Shown piece after piece: positions 52,558 through 62,696 of a DNA stretch of 64,000 bases. The notes beneath the pieces are model-generated. The model saw nothing but the letters and a program-made list of their open reading frames with translations. It was not told where the DNA came from and ran no database searches. The DNA lies in contig CAZTNA010000005.1 in NCBI GenBank assembly GCA_964615305.1, forward strand, positions 62,001-126,000, in the 5' to 3' direction. The stretch comes from Bog-950 sp964615305 (GTDB lineage Bacteria; Bacteroidota; Bacteroidia; Chitinophagales; LD1). Numbering within the stretch: position 1 is the stretch's first letter; every line of letters begins with the position of its first letter. Both the position numbers and the translations under genes were made by a program.

Positions 52558-53647
52558 ATGACCAACGAAAATTTAAGTGATATAAGGAGCCGTTTAGAGG
52601 CGCTGAGGGGGTATCTTTGACTACGATAACCGTATATTAAAAATCGCACAGGACGAACACACGTCCACACACCCCGACTTTTGGAACAACCCGAAAAAAG
52701 CAGAAGAAATTCTGAAAGAAATTAAGACCAACAAATTCTGGACGCAGAGCTATGACAACGCATGGAAAGCATACGAAGATGCCGTAGTGCTGCGCGAGTT
52801 TTTTGAGTCTGGCGAAGCCACAGAAGCTGAACTGAAAGAATCTTATGCGCATGCTTTAGCAGCTGCCGATGATTTAGAATTCAGAACTACACTTAACCAA
52901 CCCGAAGACCAATTATGTGCCGTGTTAGAAATAAATGCAGGCGCAGGGGGTACCGAAAGTTGCGATTGGGCAAGCATGCTGTTGCGCATGTATATAATGT
53001 GGGCCGAGAAACACGGATTTAAGTTAACAGAAGTTGACCGCACCGATGGTGATGTGGCGGGAATAAAATCAGTGTCGCTTGAAATAGATGGCGACTTTGT
53101 TTACGGACACTTGAAAAGCGAAAACGGTGTGCATCGTTTGGTGCGTATCTCGCCTTTCGACTCCAATGCCAAACGCCATACTTCATTTGCTTCGGTGTTT
53201 GTGTATCCAATAGTAGATGACACCATTGAAATTGCCGTACCGGCATCTGAGTTAGAGTGGGATACTTTTCGAAGCAGCGGTGCAGGCGGGCAGAACGTAA
53301 ATAAGGTGGAAACGGCAGTCCGTTTGAAGCACATTCCAACAGGAATTGTAGTTACCTGCCAAATTACACGTTCACAACATGATAACCGTGAACGGGCGTT
53401 GCAAATGCTAAAGTCGAAACTTTATGAGTTAGAAGTGCAGAAACGCAACGAAGCCCGCGATAAAATAGAAGGAACCAAAATGAAGAACGAATGGGGCTCG
53501 CAAATTCGCAACTATGTTTTGCACCCTTACAAACTGATTAAAGATAACCGCTCGGGTTTCGAAACAGGCAATGTTCAGCCTGTGTTAGACGGAGAACTGG
53601 ATGAGTTTATTAAAGCATATTTGTTGCACGCCACAAAAAAAGTTTAA
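52558..53647 (+). CDS. prfB: Peptide chain release factor 2, made by programmed +1 frameshift
   Basis: The ATG at 52558 opens a 20-codon frame (starting MTNENLSDIRSRLEALRGYL) that ends at TGA 52618-52620. A +1 shift at CTT joins it to the frame from GAC at 52619, giving a 362-residue RF2 of normal length. The shift signal AGG GGG TAT CTT TGA C is the same as in E. coli. The protein contains SPF at 197-199 (stop codon UGA recognition) and GGQ at 242-244 (peptide release). RF2 ends translation at UGA and UAA. The in-frame TGA makes its own supply self-limiting. The stretch before 52787 would be missed by a single-frame gene call. Confidence 0.95.
52606..52621 (+). promoter_or_regulatory. prfB: RF2 programmed +1 frameshift site
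   Basis: AGGGGGTATCTTTGAC has the internal Shine-Dalgarno-like AGGGGG, the CTT slip codon and the TGA-C stop. When RF2 is scarce, ribosomes shift by one base and make the full protein. The element is notable because this phylum rarely uses Shine-Dalgarno pairing for starts. Confidence 0.95.
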
Positions 53648-53656
53648 TACCGTACT

Positions 53657-54250
53657 ATGATGATGTTGCTTGTAGCATTTGCACTTGGGTTTGTGGGCTA
53701 TATGCCGCTAGGCAACATTAACCTTACTGTGGTGCAATTGACAATTAACGATACCCGCAGAAGGTGGCTCACCTTTATTGCTTTCGCTGCATTTATGGAG
53801 TTTGTGTACTGTTTTGCTTGTTTAATGACCCTCAACTTTTTGTTACAGCAAGATGCGCTGGTAAAGTTTCTGAGTTGGTTGGGGGTTTTGTTGTTTGTAA
53901 TTCTGGGCGTTCTGGCGCTGCTGTATAAAGAAACAGATTCACCAATAAAAACAAATGATTTCAAGAGAGGAGTGTTAATTGCACTTTTCAATCCGTTGCA
54001 AATACCGTTTTGGTTAGTGTGGGGCGTTTACCTTATGCGTAACCATATTCTGATACCCGAAACTTGGTTGATTGCTGTTTTTAGTTTGGTGTGTACCATA
54101 GGTACGGTACTTATTTTGTACCTCTATGCTATTGCAGGAAAAAAAATAGTGGAGAAGCTTCGGGTAAACCGTATCTGGATGAACCGCTTTATCGGTGTGC
54201 TGTTGATAGTTCTTGCCATTTTACAAACTGTAAAACTACTCCGCTCTTAA
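53657..54250 (+). CDS. LysE-family exporter
   Basis: A 197-residue membrane protein with about six helices. The N terminus VAFALGFVGYMPLGNINLTVVQL fits the P-x-G-P-like start of LysE/RhtB transporters in slightly changed form (MPLGN). FNPLQIPFWLVWGVYL corresponds to the conserved NP/FW region in the middle. Members export amino acids or other small molecules. It follows prfB by nine bases and overlaps the convergent next gene by four. The substrate is not known. Confidence 0.8.
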   Translation: MMMLLVAFALGFVGYMPLGNINLTVVQLTINDTRRRWLTFIAFAAFMEFVYCFACLMTLNFLLQQDALVKFLSWLGVLLFVILGVLALLYKETDSPIKTNDFKRGVLIALFNPLQIPFWLVWGVYLMRNHILIPETWLIAVFSLVCTIGTVLILYLYAIAGKKIVEKLRVNRIWMNRFIGVLLIVLAILQTVKLLRS

Positions 54251-57075
54251 TTCTGTTTCGGCTTATTGAAGAAACGCAAATCGTACGTAAGTGTTAGTAG
54301 CAGGTAGCGTTTCAGCACCTGTGTTTTTGAATCTTCGATATAGGTTTCTGTAACCGTGCGGCTAATACCTGTATTCTGGTTCAGAATATCGTTAGCGCTG
54401 AACCTAAGTTCCAGCGATTTGTCTTTTAGGAATTTATAGCCGAGCGCTGCGTTCAGTAAAAAGATGTTTTGATTAAATCCTTGCGCTATACCTGCATACA
54501 GCGTGTTCTGTAAACCTGTATTAAACACAAACCCTTTCCAGAACATCCAATTGAATTTCAACCCCGCATTGTGGTAATAGTAATTGTTATTAGCGCTGGT
54601 TTGTAAACTGTTCTTTACAAAATTGTAGTTAGCAGTATAGTTAATGGTAAAGTCAATTTTCTCGTTGATGTTGCTGCTAAGCACAAAACCTGCGTTGATA
54701 TTGTTGGTGTTTGAGACATTCAACGCGTTGTTAATTAAACTTGGGTTACGCGAATAGCTGTAACCTAAGTTTAAATTCAAGTTGCATTTGATTTTATTAA
54801 TCGGTAAACTGTAAGTAAAAAATGTATTAGCGTTAACAGTTCCATTTATGTTTACCGGTTTGGTTAACTGCGAACCTGCTCGAAGCATAATACGATCATT
54901 CAGCATAGTATCGTTTGTTGCTATCAAGGTTGAGTTCACAATGTTGTTAGCCGTATAGTTTACCGATGCAAAGGCAAAAAACGATTGCGCCTTCTTTGTA
55001 TGGGTGTAACTAAAGCGCGTCATTAAAAAATGGCTGTAGTTCTGCTGCAAATCAGGATTACCGGTGCTTAGCAAAAGCGGATTGCTGTTATCAATTACAT
55101 TTTGAAGTTGAGCAATGGTAGGCGGATTAGTAGAAGTTCTGTAAAACACACGCATACTCACCGAATCAGAGAACTTTATATTAAGCATGGCGTTGGGCAA
55201 AAGGTTCAAAAAACTTTTTCGCGTAGTAGCTTCAAATGGAAAAGTTTGTTGTCCGGTAAGCAAGGCATATTGCATATTTCCGCCTAAAGAAAAGTTTATT
55301 CCCTTTTCACGAAAGCGGTAGCTAAATCCACCACGGTGTGTCATATAATCGTTGTCGTACTTACTCGATAAAGTTGAATCAATAATTGAATAGTTGTTTG
55401 CAGCTGAATCAAAACTACTTGTGTTTTTATCAGATGTATTCCATTGATACGATGGCTGGTAACTGAATGACATGATACCTGTTTGCCCCGCAGGTTCGGT
55501 GTAAGTGATGTTTCCTGAAGTTGTATAGCTGAAAGTTTCTGCTCCTGTTTGCTGGTCAATGTCAATAGTATCAACCATTTCAGAAAAACTGCTGGCTGAG
55601 TTTTGTGATGAGTTGATGTCTTTATCGCTAACCGAACCAGTTGCCTGTAGCGAAATTGTTCTACCAGGTGTAAGAAATTTATGCTGATACAACATGTCGC
55701 CTGACACATTGTACCCAAAATTCTTCGAAGAATTACGCGTTTCTGTGCCGCTTAAGAACTCGTTTCCGGTAAATGTGTTTAAGCCTGTTACGCTATTCTG
55801 CGATTTGTTTTGTTGCAAGCTAAACTTAGGCGTAAACGTAATGCTGTTGAGCGAATCTATCTTATACTCTAACCGCAGGTTGAAGCGGTGATTGCTATTT
55901 TGACTTGAAGAAGTGCCTTTTTCGCTGTAGGTAGTTGTGCTGTCGTTGTTGCTGTAATATCTGCGCGTAAGTTCTGTTTCATTAGCGTTGCGAACAAGAT
56001 TGAAAAAGTAGCTGCCTGTAACCTTTACTTTTTTGTTTTTCCCCCACACATCACTATAGTTAATGCCAGCCGAGTAGGTGGAAGAAACACCACCTTGCTG
56101 ACCTACTATAAAATTGTCTGCCGGATTGTCGCCCCAGCTGCCTCTGCCGCCCATTCCTCGGTGGCCGGATCCTCCTCCGCCTTTAGGCCCTTTAGGTTGC
56201 GAACCACCGGTTATGCCCAGCAAATCTTGCATCGAAAAATTTTGTTGGTTGATATTATTTGCCATTCCTAACACGGTAACCCTTCTATCTCCGTTAAACC
56301 AGTTAATGGTAGCTCCTGAGGTATAACGCGAGTCAGTTAGGTAGCCGTACCCCGCATAAATTTTTCCGAACAACCCATTGTTGCGCCCGTTCTTGGTTAC
56401 AATGTTTATTCCTTTCTGCGAATTTCCATCATCAAAGCCCGTAAAACGCGACTGGTCACTCATGCGATCGAACACTTGCACACGTTCAATAATTTCGGCA
56501 GGAAGATTTTTTAGAGCTACCGATGCATCATCACCAAAAAACTCTTTGCCATCTACTGTTACTTTCTTTACTTCTTCTCCTTGTGCTTTTGTTACACCAT
56601 TCTCGTTTGTTATTCCGGGCATCTTCTTAATTAAATCTTCAGCTGTAGCATCGGGGTTTGTCTTAAATGCCGCTGCATTATATTCGGTTGTATCTGCTTT
56701 TTGCACCACCCGCACCTGCTGCTCGGTTACGGTTATATCTTTCAGCAAAGTGGTTTTTCGTTTCAGTTGAAACGCACCCGTGTTTTTATCAGCGCTGCTT
56801 ATAGTAAGCTGTTTTTCGAAGTTGAAATAACTGAGGTAAGAAATGCGCAACTTGTAATCGCCATTCTGAACATTGGTAAATTCAAAGCGACCGTTTTCGT
56901 TGGTAACGGTTCTCTTCTTTTGTGTGGTGTCTGCATTGCTTATCAACAATACAGCCGCGCCAATTACTTCTGTTTGGTCTTCTTCATCTTTTACCGAACC
57001 CGAAACTATATAGCCCTGTGCCAGTAATGAGCTGCTAACAACCATGTACAGAAACAAAGTGTTGAAAAACTTCAT
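54247..57075 (-). CDS. Outer membrane beta-barrel protein, TonB-receptor-like
   Basis: A 942-residue protein. The signal peptide ends SSLLAQ, followed by a carboxypeptidase-regulatory-like domain (about 22-108, GSVKDEEDQTEVIGAAVLLI), a plug-like domain (about 110-240, including DLIKKMPGITNENG and VTVDGKEFFGDDASVALKNLPAE), and a C-terminal barrel. A glycine- and proline-rich insertion (KGPKGGGGSGHRGMGGRG) occurs near residue 295. It belongs to the outer membrane beta-barrel family related to TonB receptors that often lacks a clear ligand. It is divergent from the DUF4153 gene. Confidence 0.88.
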   Translation of the reverse strand: MKFFNTLFLYMVVSSSLLAQGYIVSGSVKDEEDQTEVIGAAVLLISNADTTQKKRTVTNENGRFEFTNVQNGDYKLRISYLSYFNFEKQLTISSADKNTGAFQLKRKTTLLKDITVTEQQVRVVQKADTTEYNAAAFKTNPDATAEDLIKKMPGITNENGVTKAQGEEVKKVTVDGKEFFGDDASVALKNLPAEIIERVQVFDRMSDQSRFTGFDDGNSQKGINIVTKNGRNNGLFGKIYAGYGYLTDSRYTSGATINWFNGDRRVTVLGMANNINQQNFSMQDLLGITGGSQPKGPKGGGGSGHRGMGGRGSWGDNPADNFIVGQQGGVSSTYSAGINYSDVWGKNKKVKVTGSYFFNLVRNANETELTRRYYSNNDSTTTYSEKGTSSSQNSNHRFNLRLEYKIDSLNSITFTPKFSLQQNKSQNSVTGLNTFTGNEFLSGTETRNSSKNFGYNVSGDMLYQHKFLTPGRTISLQATGSVSDKDINSSQNSASSFSEMVDTIDIDQQTGAETFSYTTSGNITYTEPAGQTGIMSFSYQPSYQWNTSDKNTSSFDSAANNYSIIDSTLSSKYDNDYMTHRGGFSYRFREKGINFSLGGNMQYALLTGQQTFPFEATTRKSFLNLLPNAMLNIKFSDSVSMRVFYRTSTNPPTIAQLQNVIDNSNPLLLSTGNPDLQQNYSHFLMTRFSYTHTKKAQSFFAFASVNYTANNIVNSTLIATNDTMLNDRIMLRAGSQLTKPVNINGTVNANTFFTYSLPINKIKCNLNLNLGYSYSRNPSLINNALNVSNTNNINAGFVLSSNINEKIDFTINYTANYNFVKNSLQTSANNNYYYHNAGLKFNWMFWKGFVFNTGLQNTLYAGIAQGFNQNIFLLNAALGYKFLKDKSLELRFSANDILNQNTGISRTVTETYIEDSKTQVLKRYLLLTLTYDLRFFNKPKQN

Positions 57076-57156
57076 CAGGCAATGATAACGAATGAGCGTT
57101 CACGCAAAAGTGCAATCACAAATGATAACTTACTTTAGCAATTAAATTCATTTAGC

Positions 57157-58995
57157 ATGAAACTTCCCTCAGTCAATTTTCTTTTACGCTCTATGAGCGA
57201 AACGGTTATGCGTTTTCCGTTTGTATTGTTATCAGCGATTATAGGTACTGCCGCTGCAATGATATTGGTTAATCGGCCGGGTAATAGTAATTGGGAGTTT
57301 ACGCTTACTAGGTTGCTGATGGTTAGCTCTCTGGGTGTGCCCTTGTTTTTTGCCATTCATATGCTTTGCGAAAAGATAAAACCCGTTCCGCTTTTTCGTC
57401 TGCTTTCGTTTGCTATCGGGCTTACTGTGCTGGTGCAGTTTTATTTCAGCGTGTATGATTTTATGCATATTGAAAAACAGGAGATACTATATCGCTATTT
57501 TTTCTGGAATGCTTCACTGCATTTGCTCGTTGCCTTCAGTGCTTTTTTTCTTTATGAAGAGATAAACGGCTTTTGGCAATACAACAAAGTTTTATTTCTG
57601 CGATTTCTCACAGCCGGTTTGTATTCGGCTGTATTGTTTTTGGGCTTGGCAGGGGCCATACTGGCAGTACAAACACTTTTCAATTTCAATTTTGAACCGG
57701 AAGTTTACGCGCGGCTTTGGATTGTTATTGCCGGGATATTTAACACCACATTTTTTCTTGGCGGTATTCCTAAGCCCATTGAGAAGTTAAATGCCGATAC
57801 CGACTACCCCAAAGGCTTAAAAATATTTACGCAGTATGTTCTAATATCATTGGTGAGCATCTACCTGATCATACTCTACGCTTATTGTGCAAAAATTTTG
57901 GTGGAAATGAGTTTGCCCAAGGGGTGGGTAGCTAATCTCATCCTCGGTTTTTCTGTTTCGGGTATTTTTTCACTCTTGCTTATTTATCCCATCCGAGAGT
58001 TGGAAGAAAACAAATGGATAAAAGTGTTTTCCCGTTTATACTATTTCAGTTTGCTGCCGCTGGTGGTGCTGTTATTTGTAGCCATTGGTTTCCGTATTTC
58101 TGAATACGGAGTTACAGTAGAGCGATATATAGTAGCCATGCTGGGCGTTTGGCTGGCAGTTGTTACTATTTACTTTATTTTTTCGAAACAGAAAAACATC
58201 ATTCTCATTCCACTTACGCTGTCACTTTTTTTCATGGGTAGTTTAATTGGCCCGTGGGGAATGTTTCAGATGAGCGAGCGCAGCCAGTTGAAACGGTTGC
58301 AGGCACTGTTGCAAAACAATCATGCCTTTGCTAACGGAAAGATTGTGCCCTTCAGCAACCAAGATGTTGCAAAAATGAAAGTGCGCGACATCAATCAAAT
58401 CAATTCGGTGATTGAATACATAGGCCGAAATCACGGCTACGAAAAACTGATTGCATTTTTACCCGATAGCTGCGCAAAAGAGTTTCAGCATGACACAAGC
58501 AGATTTAATTACGATATGGATTACAGGATACAAAAGTGCATAGGGCTATATGGTGCTGCCAGTTACCGAAACGAGGGAAATGAAGATGAAATTAACCTGT
58601 CATTTTACTGCCCGCAGCTAAACAATATTCAAGAGTTAGAAATTACCGGCTTCGATCGTATGTATCAGTTCAATGCCTATAATTTTAACGGCAATGAAAC
58701 CACCATTGATAGCGCCAACTTAGGTTTTGCTTTGCTACAAAGCAATACAGTTAAGTTTTATAACAGAGGCAGTTGGATGTTCGACATTGCCTTAGACTCA
58801 GTGATTAACCGCTTAAAGTATTTACCTCGTAGCAGCAAATATTCAGTAGATGTAAGCCAAGAAAATATGACCATAGAACTGTTGAATTCTAGGAACGAAC
58901 AGGTGAAGTTGTTGCTCCGGTCGTTGCAACTGAAGCAAACTGATACATCGCAACTGGTGTATGAAATAGATGGATATATGCTGCTTAAAAAGTAA
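57157..58995 (+). CDS. DUF4153 membrane protein
   Basis: A 612-residue protein with about twelve helices in the first 400 residues and a soluble C-terminal domain of about 200 residues that contains strands and acidic turns. The segment LLRSMSETVMRFPFVLLSAIIGTAAAMI at the start and FNTTFFLGGIPKP in the middle match DUF4153. The family is widespread in Bacteroidota and its function is unknown. It is the first of a rightward series but 61 bases separate it from the recombinase gene. Confidence 0.85.
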   Translation: MKLPSVNFLLRSMSETVMRFPFVLLSAIIGTAAAMILVNRPGNSNWEFTLTRLLMVSSLGVPLFFAIHMLCEKIKPVPLFRLLSFAIGLTVLVQFYFSVYDFMHIEKQEILYRYFFWNASLHLLVAFSAFFLYEEINGFWQYNKVLFLRFLTAGLYSAVLFLGLAGAILAVQTLFNFNFEPEVYARLWIVIAGIFNTTFFLGGIPKPIEKLNADTDYPKGLKIFTQYVLISLVSIYLIILYAYCAKILVEMSLPKGWVANLILGFSVSGIFSLLLIYPIRELEENKWIKVFSRLYYFSLLPLVVLLFVAIGFRISEYGVTVERYIVAMLGVWLAVVTIYFIFSKQKNIILIPLTLSLFFMGSLIGPWGMFQMSERSQLKRLQALLQNNHAFANGKIVPFSNQDVAKMKVRDINQINSVIEYIGRNHGYEKLIAFLPDSCAKEFQHDTSRFNYDMDYRIQKCIGLYGAASYRNEGNEDEINLSFYCPQLNNIQELEITGFDRMYQFNAYNFNGNETTIDSANLGFALLQSNTVKFYNRGSWMFDIALDSVINRLKYLPRSSKYSVDVSQENMTIELLNSRNEQVKLLLRSLQLKQTDTSQLVYEIDGYMLLKK

Positions 58996-59056
58996 AGAAG
59001 TAGTAATGCCACTTAAAATTTTGTTGAACATGTAGTTGAAATATATTTACAACGGT

Positions 59057-60109
59057 ATGTATCAGGCAAAGCCAATTCTACATAGAAATGAAAAACGAAT
59101 TGCTGTTCACTTCGAACGCAAACCTGAGTTTATTGCTAGGTTTAAACAACTAAAAGGTGCAAAATGGAGTTCAACGCTTAAAGTGTGGCACCTGCCCGAC
59201 ACGGTCGCATACCGCCAGCAATTTGGCATTGCTACAACTAAAGTTTCGAAAGAAGTGTTGCATAAAATTTGTGAGGTTAACCAACCTGCCATGCTCGCTT
59301 TAATAGATGAGTTACAGCTAAAGGCGTATAGCCCTAATACCATAAAAACATATCAAAACGAATTTGCCCAACTGCTTTATCTTTTGCGCGATAACCCGGT
59401 ACATGACCTTACTGCTCATAAAATTCGAAGCTACTTCTTGTACTGCATCAAAGAGTTAAAAATGACGGAAGCGCTTCTGCACAGCCGCTTCAACGCTATA
59501 AAGTTCTATTTCGAAAAAGTACTAAAGCGAGAAAAAATATTTGTTGAAATTCCCCGACCCAAAAAGCCATCAACACTGCCGAAAGTAATTAACGCTAAGG
59601 ACATCAAAAAGATGTTTGAAGTTACAGAGAACCCCAAACACAACCTCATGCTTAAACTTTGCTACGGAATGGGATTGAGGGTAAGTGAAATTGTTAGTTT
59701 AAAAGTTACTGATATTGACAGCAAAAGTATGCAAGTGCTCATTGCTAGGGCCAAAGGCAAAAAAGATCGCTATGTAAACCTGCCCGAAAGCATATTACAA
59801 CAATTGCGAACCTATTACCGCCAGTACAAACCCAAAACATATTTGTTTGAAGGGCAATATGGCGACAAATACAGCTTGCGTAGTGCGCAACTGGTATTCA
59901 AGACAGCACTAAACAAAGCGAAAGTTAATAAGGCCGTAGGCATACACAGTTTGCGTCATAGCTTTGCCACACACCTTTTAGAAGCCGGTACTGATATTAC
60001 CTACATCCAAAAACTACTCGGGCACAACAATATTAAAACCACCTTGCTGTATGCACAGGTTGGCAAACAAGACCTAAAAAAGGTAAAAAGTCCGCTCGAT
60101 AATATGTAG
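59057..60109 (+). CDS. Tyrosine recombinase (Xer/integrase family) with extra N-terminal domain
   Basis: A 350-residue protein from the ATG at 59057. Residues about 5-60 form a small domain (VHFERKPEFIARFKQLKG, then WSSTLKVWHLP) with a pattern close to the HARP motif of DNA-annealing helicases. Then come a SAM-like core-binding domain (about 78-165) and the catalytic domain with R208, K234, H297-R300, H323 and Y332. All catalytic residues are present, so it should cut and rejoin DNA. No flanking att sites, cassette array or phage genes were found nearby. It is probably a stand-alone recombinase, perhaps for an element not visible here. Confidence 0.9.
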   Translation: MYQAKPILHRNEKRIAVHFERKPEFIARFKQLKGAKWSSTLKVWHLPDTVAYRQQFGIATTKVSKEVLHKICEVNQPAMLALIDELQLKAYSPNTIKTYQNEFAQLLYLLRDNPVHDLTAHKIRSYFLYCIKELKMTEALLHSRFNAIKFYFEKVLKREKIFVEIPRPKKPSTLPKVINAKDIKKMFEVTENPKHNLMLKLCYGMGLRVSEIVSLKVTDIDSKSMQVLIARAKGKKDRYVNLPESILQQLRTYYRQYKPKTYLFEGQYGDKYSLRSAQLVFKTALNKAKVNKAVGIHSLRHSFATHLLEAGTDITYIQKLLGHNNIKTTLLYAQVGKQDLKKVKSPLDNM

Positions 60110-60410
60110 CCTCCACCGCGTGTAGATTGGCCAGAGCCATACGGTTCGGTTAGCGTAAAACTCAGGTTTCACATCCTGCTCCACTTTGTAACACATCAAC
60201 GGTCATCAGAGTTCCATATTACAAAGCTCCATACCACTTGTCTTACTTACTGCATCCAAGTTTATCATCCAACAAAAGTTAACGCCCTTCACCAATCCAC
60301 CCGCCTATTCACTACATTTGCACTGCTGTTATCAGTTCCAGGCGAAGGAAACCCGTTTTGTTCCGGTTGCTTTGTACTTCTATCAGCTTCATTGGCCATA
60401 CATCTTGTTT
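60110..60410. other. Intergenic region upstream of copA
   Basis: About 300 bases. I see a candidate -7 box at 60313-60320, but no repeat, tRNA or att-like sequence. An open frame begins at 60318 in the copA frame, but its residues look unlike a P-type ATPase N terminus. Confidence 0.5.
60313..60320 (+). promoter_or_regulatory. Candidate -7 box TACATTTG for copA
   Basis: TACATTTG matches TAnnTTTG exactly. It would give an mRNA leader of about 85 bases before the ATG at 60411. No -33 TTTG is seen at normal spacing, so an activator may be required, as for many copper-responsive genes. Confidence 0.35.
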
Positions 60411-62630
60411 ATGACATTACATAACCAACATATTATTACCCAGTCCTTTCCTGTATTAGGTATGACCTGCGCCTCCTGTGCAGCAAGTGCCGAGAGCATC
60501 ATATCAAACCAATATGGTGTAGTAAGCGCATCGGTCAACTTTGCCACCGGCCATCTTACTGTGAAGTATAACTCACAGATTACAAACCCCGACCAACTTC
60601 AAAAAGCCGTGCAGGGCGTTGGTTACGATTTGTTGATTGAAGACAATAACAAACAACAAGAAACCTTAGAAACTATTCATGCACTCAAAATTCACGAGCT
60701 AAAAACAAAAACCACGTGGGCGGTCATTCTCTCTCTGCCAGTGGTGCTTATTGGCATGTTCTTCATGAACTTACCTTACGCCAATCAGATCATGTGGGTT
60801 TTTTCAACCCCCGTGGTGCTTTGGCTCGGTGCTGGATTCTTTTCCAACGCTTATAAACAAGCCAAACATCGCTCTGCCAACATGGACACGCTGGTTGCCT
60901 TAAGCACAGGCATTGCCTACTTCTTCAGCGTGTTCAACATGCTGTTGCCTCAGTTTTGGCATCAAAGAGGACTGCATGCACACGTCTATTTCGAAGCTGC
61001 GGCTGTTATCATCACCTTTATTCTATTAGGCAAATTCCTAGAAGAGAAAGCCAAAGGCAACACATCATCAGCTATCAAAAAACTCATGAGCCTACAACCC
61101 AAGTCCGTGGTAATAATAAAGGCAGACGGCACACAAATTCAAACCCCTCTTGAAGCGGTAAATGAGGGCGATATTGTTTTGGTAAAACCAGGCGATAGAA
61201 TTTCAGTTGACGGCATTATTACTTCGGGCAACTCTTATGTAGATGAAAGCATGCTCAGTGGTGAACCGGTTCCAGTCTCCAAGTTCAAGGGCGAAAAAGT
61301 CTTTGCGGGCACTATCAACCAAAAAGGCAGCTTTCAGTTTAAAGCCGTTAGTGTGGGTAAAGAAACCATGCTGGCGCATATTATTAAAATGGTGCAGGAT
61401 GCACAAGGAAGCAAAGCCCCCGTACAAAAGCTCGTTGATAAAATTGCTGGTATTTTTGTTCCCGTAGTCATAGCTATATCTATCCTCACTTTTGTGCTAT
61501 GGTTGCTCTTGGGTGGTCAGCACAGCATAGTGCAGGGTATAATGGCTGCTGTTACCGTATTGGTTATTGCATGTCCTTGCGCTCTCGGCTTAGCTACTCC
61601 CACAGCCATTATGGTGGGCGTTGGCAAAGGTGCCGAAAACGGTATCCTGATCAAGGATGCTGAAAGCCTCGAACTGGCCCAAAAAGTGAATGCTATCATT
61701 CTTGATAAAACAGGGACCATTACCCAAGGTAAGCCCGTAGTAACTGGTATTAAATGGCTCGGCAGCAACGATACTCCCAAAAACATACTGCTCAGTATCG
61801 AAAAAATATCCGAGCATCCGTTAGCCGATGCCGTAGTTAAGTATTTTACACTTGTGCCGGTCGTAAACTTATCCGCTTTTCAAAGCATCACAGGTAAAGG
61901 GGTTAAGGCATCTTACAATAATGAAAATTACTTTGTTGGTAACATAAAACTTTTGTTAGAAAACAACATTTCAGTTTCTGAAAACCTAAAACAACAAGCC
62001 GATGAGTGGAGCAATCAGTCTAATACCGTAGTTTGGTTTGCCGATAGCCATCAGGCATTAGCCGTTATGGCAATTGCCGATAAAATTAAAGACACATCGG
62101 TGGTAGCCATAAAACAACTTCACGATATGGGTATTGAAATGTATATGCTCACAGGCGACAGTCACGCTACTGCCCGGGCCATTGCACATCAGGTTGGTAT
62201 CAAAAATTACAAAGCGGAGATGTTACCGCAGCAAAAAGCAGAATTTGTAAAACAACTGCAAAGCAGCGGCAGAGTAGTAGCTATGGTAGGAGATGGTATT
62301 AACGATAGTTCCGCCTTGGCTACAGCAGATGTAAGCATAGCTATGGGCAACGGCTCCGATATTGCCATGGAGGTAGCCAAAATGACCATCATATCCTCCG
62401 ACCTCACCAAAATTCCTAAAGCTATACGGTTAGCAAAACAAACAGTGGCTACGATAAAACAAAATCTGTTTTGGGCATTCGTCTATAATCTTATAGGCAT
62501 TCCGGTGGCAGCAGGAGTACTATATCCCATAAATGGATTCTTGCTTAACCCCATGATTGCAGGTGCTGCTATGGCACTGAGTAGTGTAAGTGTGGTAAGC
62601 AACAGCCTTTTTTTAAAATGGAAAAAGTAA
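60411..62630 (+). CDS. copA: Copper-exporting P1B-type ATPase
   Basis: A 739-residue protein from the ATG at 60411. One N-terminal metal domain carries GMTCASC (C20 and C23). The pump has eight helices, the CPC metal site at 388-390, the phosphorylated D432 in DKTGT, the SEHPLA motif (H469-P470) and GDGIND at 627-632. The last helices hold YNLIGIPVAAG and MALSSVSVVSNSL, the Y-N and M-SS ligands of Cu(I)-specific P1B-1 ATPases. It pumps Cu(I) out of the cytoplasm. A small metal-binding protein gene follows 66 bases downstream. Confidence 0.96.
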   Translation: MTLHNQHIITQSFPVLGMTCASCAASAESIISNQYGVVSASVNFATGHLTVKYNSQITNPDQLQKAVQGVGYDLLIEDNNKQQETLETIHALKIHELKTKTTWAVILSLPVVLIGMFFMNLPYANQIMWVFSTPVVLWLGAGFFSNAYKQAKHRSANMDTLVALSTGIAYFFSVFNMLLPQFWHQRGLHAHVYFEAAAVIITFILLGKFLEEKAKGNTSSAIKKLMSLQPKSVVIIKADGTQIQTPLEAVNEGDIVLVKPGDRISVDGIITSGNSYVDESMLSGEPVPVSKFKGEKVFAGTINQKGSFQFKAVSVGKETMLAHIIKMVQDAQGSKAPVQKLVDKIAGIFVPVVIAISILTFVLWLLLGGQHSIVQGIMAAVTVLVIACPCALGLATPTAIMVGVGKGAENGILIKDAESLELAQKVNAIILDKTGTITQGKPVVTGIKWLGSNDTPKNILLSIEKISEHPLADAVVKYFTLVPVVNLSAFQSITGKGVKASYNNENYFVGNIKLLLENNISVSENLKQQADEWSNQSNTVVWFADSHQALAVMAIADKIKDTSVVAIKQLHDMGIEMYMLTGDSHATARAIAHQVGIKNYKAEMLPQQKAEFVKQLQSSGRVVAMVGDGINDSSALATADVSIAMGNGSDIAMEVAKMTIISSDLTKIPKAIRLAKQTVATIKQNLFWAFVYNLIGIPVAAGVLYPINGFLLNPMIAGAAMALSSVSVVSNSLFLKWKK

Positions 62631-62696
62631 TCTTGCATTTGTTCACAATAAAGTTACAGCAACAAGGTTCGTATTTCAAACACTAAATGGTTAACA

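Noticed and set aside
54247..54250. 4-base overlap of convergent LysE-like and outer membrane genes
   Set aside because: Tail-to-tail overlaps of this size are common in compact genomes and need no special explanation.
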